Shown here one piece after another: positions 6,035 to 7,493 of a stretch of DNA of 7,493 bases (positions are counted from its first letter, which is position 1; each line of letters begins with the position of its first letter). A program made the position numbers and the translations under genes. The notes beneath the pieces are model-generated. The model was not told where the DNA came from and made no database searches. It was given only the letters and a program-made list of their open reading frames with translations. The stretch is taken from the NCBI GenBank assembly GCA_902806215.1, contig CADCVT010000251.1:1-7493 (forward strand), given 5' to 3'. This stretch comes from an uncultured Solirubrobacteraceae bacterium (GTDB taxonomy: Bacteria > Actinomycetota > Thermoleophilia > Solirubrobacterales > Solirubrobacteraceae).

Positions 6035-6077
6035 GAGGGGTGAACTTCGTTGCTCCTGACAACGGAAGTCACCCCTC
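6035..6077. repeat. Palindrome 4, variant arm type
   Basis: GAGGGGTGA (6035-6043) pairs with TCACCCCTC (6069-6077). ACTTCGTTG (6044-6052) then pairs with CAACGGAAGT (6060-6069), with one bulged G and slight register overlap, leaving a 7-nt loop. This would be the most stable hairpin of the array. Its arm word differs from palindromes 1-3 (CACCCC instead of CGACCC). Confidence 0.8.
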
Positions 6078-6103
6078 GCGGCTGACGAGCCGACGCGGGG
6101 TGA
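6069..6103. repeat. Palindrome 5, sharing an arm with palindrome 4
   Basis: TCACCCC (6069-6075) also pairs with GGGGTGA (6097-6103). The pairing extends through CGCGGC/GCCGACG with a one-base offset around a loop near TGACGA. Because 6069-6077 is used by both palindromes 4 and 5, the two folds exclude each other. Confidence 0.65.
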
Positions 6104-6111
6104 GTTGTTGC

Positions 6112-6238
6112 CAACCGCGAACCGGACCTCGTGTCCTCGCTGCCTGCCGTTCAGGACGCCGGAGGCGGCCGCGACCGCAACGGAAGAGCCCGACAACGCA
6201 ACACGTACGCTCAGCCGATCAGCAGGGTCAGACTCATC
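6112..6238. other. Leader region of the secreted-protein gene
   Basis: This stretch is open in the frame of the downstream gene from GTG 6131, but its third positions are less G/C-rich (about 9 of 36 codons end in A or T, including two AGA), unlike the gene body. It is therefore more likely leader than coding. It holds a NotI-type GCGGCCGC (6167-6174) and a possible Shine-Dalgarno AGCAGGG (6221-6227). Confidence 0.4.
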
Positions 6239-6925
6239 GTGGCGAGCGCGCTGCTCGCGGTTCTCGCGGCGGCCGCCCCGGCGCCGGCGCGCGAGCCGAC
6301 GCGCGCGCATCCGATCGTCGTCGGCGAGCGAGCCGTCGCGCTGCGGGACCTCGAACGCGTCGCGCGGTCGCTGCTTCCGGTGCTCGTCGACCCGGAGATC
6401 GCCCGCGGGCAGGCAGCCGGTCAGCTCATCGACCGTGCGTGGCGCCGCGCGGAGGCGGCACGCCGCGGGCTCCGATCCTCCTCGGAGCTCGCGGTGGCCA
6501 AAGGGGTCGCCGCCGGCACGCGCGATCCGCTCGCACTCGCCCGGCGCTTCGAGGCCTACGACCGCCGCTGGTCCGCGGTGACGCGCTGCACACCGCGATG
6601 GTCGCTCGGCCCGCCGTGCGTGGCGACGCCGCTTCCCTGCGTCTGGGCCGGGGCGTCGGACGTGTGCACGGTGGCCGAGCCGCCGGATCCCGCGGAGCGG
6701 CCCTACTGGAGCGTCCAGCTTGTGCCTGCGGATTTCGGCCTCTACGAGGACGGCGTCGACCTCACGCGGCGAATCGCGAAGCGCATCGCCGCGGTGCCCG
6801 GGCTGCGCCGCCGGCTGGGGGAGATCCTCAACGAGGGCGAAGTCTCGATCTTCGCGCTGTCGCGCCGCGACGCCTGGCTCGTGGCCCGCGAGGCGATGGC
6901 CCTGCGCGCCGCGCTCGCCCGCTGA
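6239..6925 (+). CDS. Secreted protein of unknown function with four cysteines
   Basis: From GTG 6239 this is 228 residues. It begins with the hydrophobic ASALLAVLAAAAPAPA and a likely signal-peptidase site after APAPA (residue 17), so the mature protein is exported. The mature part has a helical, Arg/Ala-rich segment (about 28-115), a short stretch with four cysteines (117, 127, 134, 143) that could form two disulfides, and a C-terminal helical part ending ALRAALAR. The segment around LIDRAWRRAEAARRG, followed by WSAVTRC, faintly recalls SurA_N-type foldase precursors of this phylum, but there is no PPIase domain and I would not assign that function. The start is uncertain. AGCAGGG 11 nt upstream favours 6239. 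The basic SRVR just before the hydrophobic run would make a better signal peptide and is included only with GTG 6131 (264 residues). Confidence 0.68.
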   Translation: MASALLAVLAAAAPAPAREPTRAHPIVVGERAVALRDLERVARSLLPVLVDPEIARGQAAGQLIDRAWRRAEAARRGLRSSSELAVAKGVAAGTRDPLALARRFEAYDRRWSAVTRCTPRWSLGPPCVATPLPCVWAGASDVCTVAEPPDPAERPYWSVQLVPADFGLYEDGVDLTRRIAKRIAAVPGLRRRLGEILNEGEVSIFALSRRDAWLVAREAMALRAALAR

Positions 6926-6999
6926 AGCAGTCGCCGAGATCCCTCTGGCGCTTCGTGCGGATCGTCGCTAGTGTCGCGCTTCTCGTAGCCGTCGAGGAG

Positions 7000-7006
7000 A
7001 GGAGGT
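7000..7006 (+). promoter_or_regulatory. Ribosome binding site of the EF-G-like gene
   Basis: AGGAGGT, a full match to the anti-Shine-Dalgarno core, lies 6 nt before ATG 7013. It is the strongest site in the window and fixes the start. A TANNNT box (TAGTGT, 6969-6974) upstream may be a -10 element, but no convincing -35 is seen. Confidence 0.8.
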
Positions 7007-7012
7007 CAGGTC

Positions 7013-7493
7013 ATGCACCACCGTGCAGATCGCATCCGGAACGTCGCGCTGGTCGGCCACCGCGGGAGCGGGAAGACGTCGCTCAACGAGGCGTTGCTCT
7101 ACCAGGCCGGCCTGCTCACCCGGCTCGGCAGCATCAACGAGGGCACGACGATCTCGGACTCCGAGCCCGACGAGCAGGCGCGCCAGATGTCGATCAGCGC
7201 GAGCCTCAGCTCGTTCGAGTGGAACGACCGCAAGATCAACCTCGTCGACACGCCCGGCGAGCCCAGCTTCGTCGCCGACGCGCTCGGGACGCTGCGCGTC
7301 TGCGAGTCCGCGATCTTCGTCGTCAACGCCGTGATGGGCGTCGAGGTCAACACGCAGCGCCTCTGGCAGCGCGCCGAGGAGCTCGACATCGCCCGGCTCG
7401 TCTTCGTGAACATGCTCGACCGCGAGCGCGCTGACTTCTTCCGGGCCCTCGAGTCGCTCCAGCAGGCCTTCGGCCGCCACGTCGTCGCCACCG
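7013..7493 (+). CDS. EF-G-like translational GTPase, N-terminal part (runs off the window)
   Basis: The first 160 codons of a large GTPase with no stop before the edge. The G1 P-loop is GHRGSGKTS (15-23), where true EF-G has AHxDAGKT. A switch I-like segment, EGTTISDSEPDEQARQ, lies at 43-58. G3 is DTPGEPSF (79-86), where EF-G has DTPGHVDF. The G4 position reads VNMLDRERADF (132-142). The P-loop and the replaced His after DTPG match the EF-G-like or 'EF-G-2' group found beside true fusA in many actinobacteria and Thermus, not the essential elongation factor. Full-length members have about 650-700 residues with EF-G domains II-V. Members bind GTP and the ribosome, but their cellular role is unclear. 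The own ribosome binding site and 87-bp gap suggest independent expression from the upstream gene. Confidence 0.9.
   Translation, partial: MHHRADRIRNVALVGHRGSGKTSLNEALLYQAGLLTRLGSINEGTTISDSEPDEQARQMSISASLSSFEWNDRKINLVDTPGEPSFVADALGTLRVCESAIFVVNAVMGVEVNTQRLWQRAEELDIARLVFVNMLDRERADFFRALESLQQAFGRHVVAT

Larger units (their letters stand above)
5827..6111. repeat. Array of alternating inverted repeats (five palindromes), bounded by a 10-bp inverted repeat
   Basis: Nine related arms lie here in alternating orientation. Six carry the word AACTCGACCCG (or a one-base variant), beginning at 5832, 5862, 5892, 5923, 5954 and 5985. Three carry CACCCC/GGGGTG words, at 6037, about 6065 and 6097. The first six are spaced 30-31 bp apart, with 19-20 bp spacers of unrelated sequence. 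The outer edges are GCAACAACTC (5827-5836) and GAGTTGTTGC (6102-6111), a perfect inverted pair. The layout resembles clustered REP/BIME-type elements or a set of phased binding sites. No transposase or cognate protein is recognisable nearby. It lies between the sigma factor and a secreted-protein gene and is not coding in any convincing frame. Confidence 0.8.

Noticed and set aside
5827..6111. CRISPR array
   Set aside because: The repeats alternate in orientation, are only about 11-15 bp, and vary in sequence. CRISPR repeats are direct, longer and nearly identical, and no cas gene is present.
5633..6130. tRNA or known structured RNA gene in the intergenic region
   Set aside because: No cloverleaf, TTCGA-type T-loop with acceptor pairing, or CCA end could be found; the pairing seen is explained by the inverted repeats.
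5803..7434. 543-codon plus-strand frame across the repeat array and beyond
   Set aside because: It is Arg/Pro-rich, crosses the repeats, and is out of frame with the secreted protein and with the EF-G-like gene, both of which have real features.

Overview
The window is about 70% GC, has strongly G/C-ending codons, uses GTG starts often, and has several 4-bp stop/start overlaps. This gene content (a peptidoglycan-binding L,D-transpeptidase, a WhiG-type sigma factor, an acyltransferase/epimerase pair of the mycobacterial Rv0502/Rv0501 kind, and an EF-G-like GTPase) points to an actinobacterium. A deep-branching one such as Thermoleophilia/Solirubrobacterales is my guess; no rRNA or other taxonomic marker is present to confirm it.

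Left region (about 54-2583, + strand): three translationally coupled genes, namely a HAD-family 5'-nucleotidase-like protein, a PlsC-type acyltransferase, and an NAD-dependent epimerase/dehydratase. The epimerase reading frame is broken by one in-frame TAA at 2302-2304, after which the same frame continues as good coding sequence to 2583. Either the gene has just been inactivated or there is a base error. An exported L,D-transpeptidase (2617-3660) follows and would make 3->3 cross-links in peptidoglycan.

Middle region (3657-5632): a 94-residue protein of unknown function lies on the minus strand, with its stop overlapping the transpeptidase stop and its start overlapping the beginning of the next + strand gene. 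That gene is a XerC/XerD tyrosine recombinase, coupled by a GTGA overlap to a complete FliA/WhiG-type sigma factor.

Right region (5633-7493): about 600 bp without a convincing gene. It contains the most unusual structure in the window, an array of inverted repeats at 5827-6111. Three palindromes share the arm AACTCGACCCG, with arms alternating in orientation every 30-31 bp. They are followed by two overlapping palindromes built on a related arm, CACCCC. The whole block is bounded by a 10-bp perfect inverted repeat. After it come a secreted four-cysteine protein of unknown function and the first 160 codons of an EF-G-like translational GTPase, which has a textbook ribosome binding site and runs off the window edge.

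No tRNA, rRNA, CRISPR array or insertion sequence was found. Apart from the repeat array and the broken epimerase, the window looks like ordinary chromosomal sequence.
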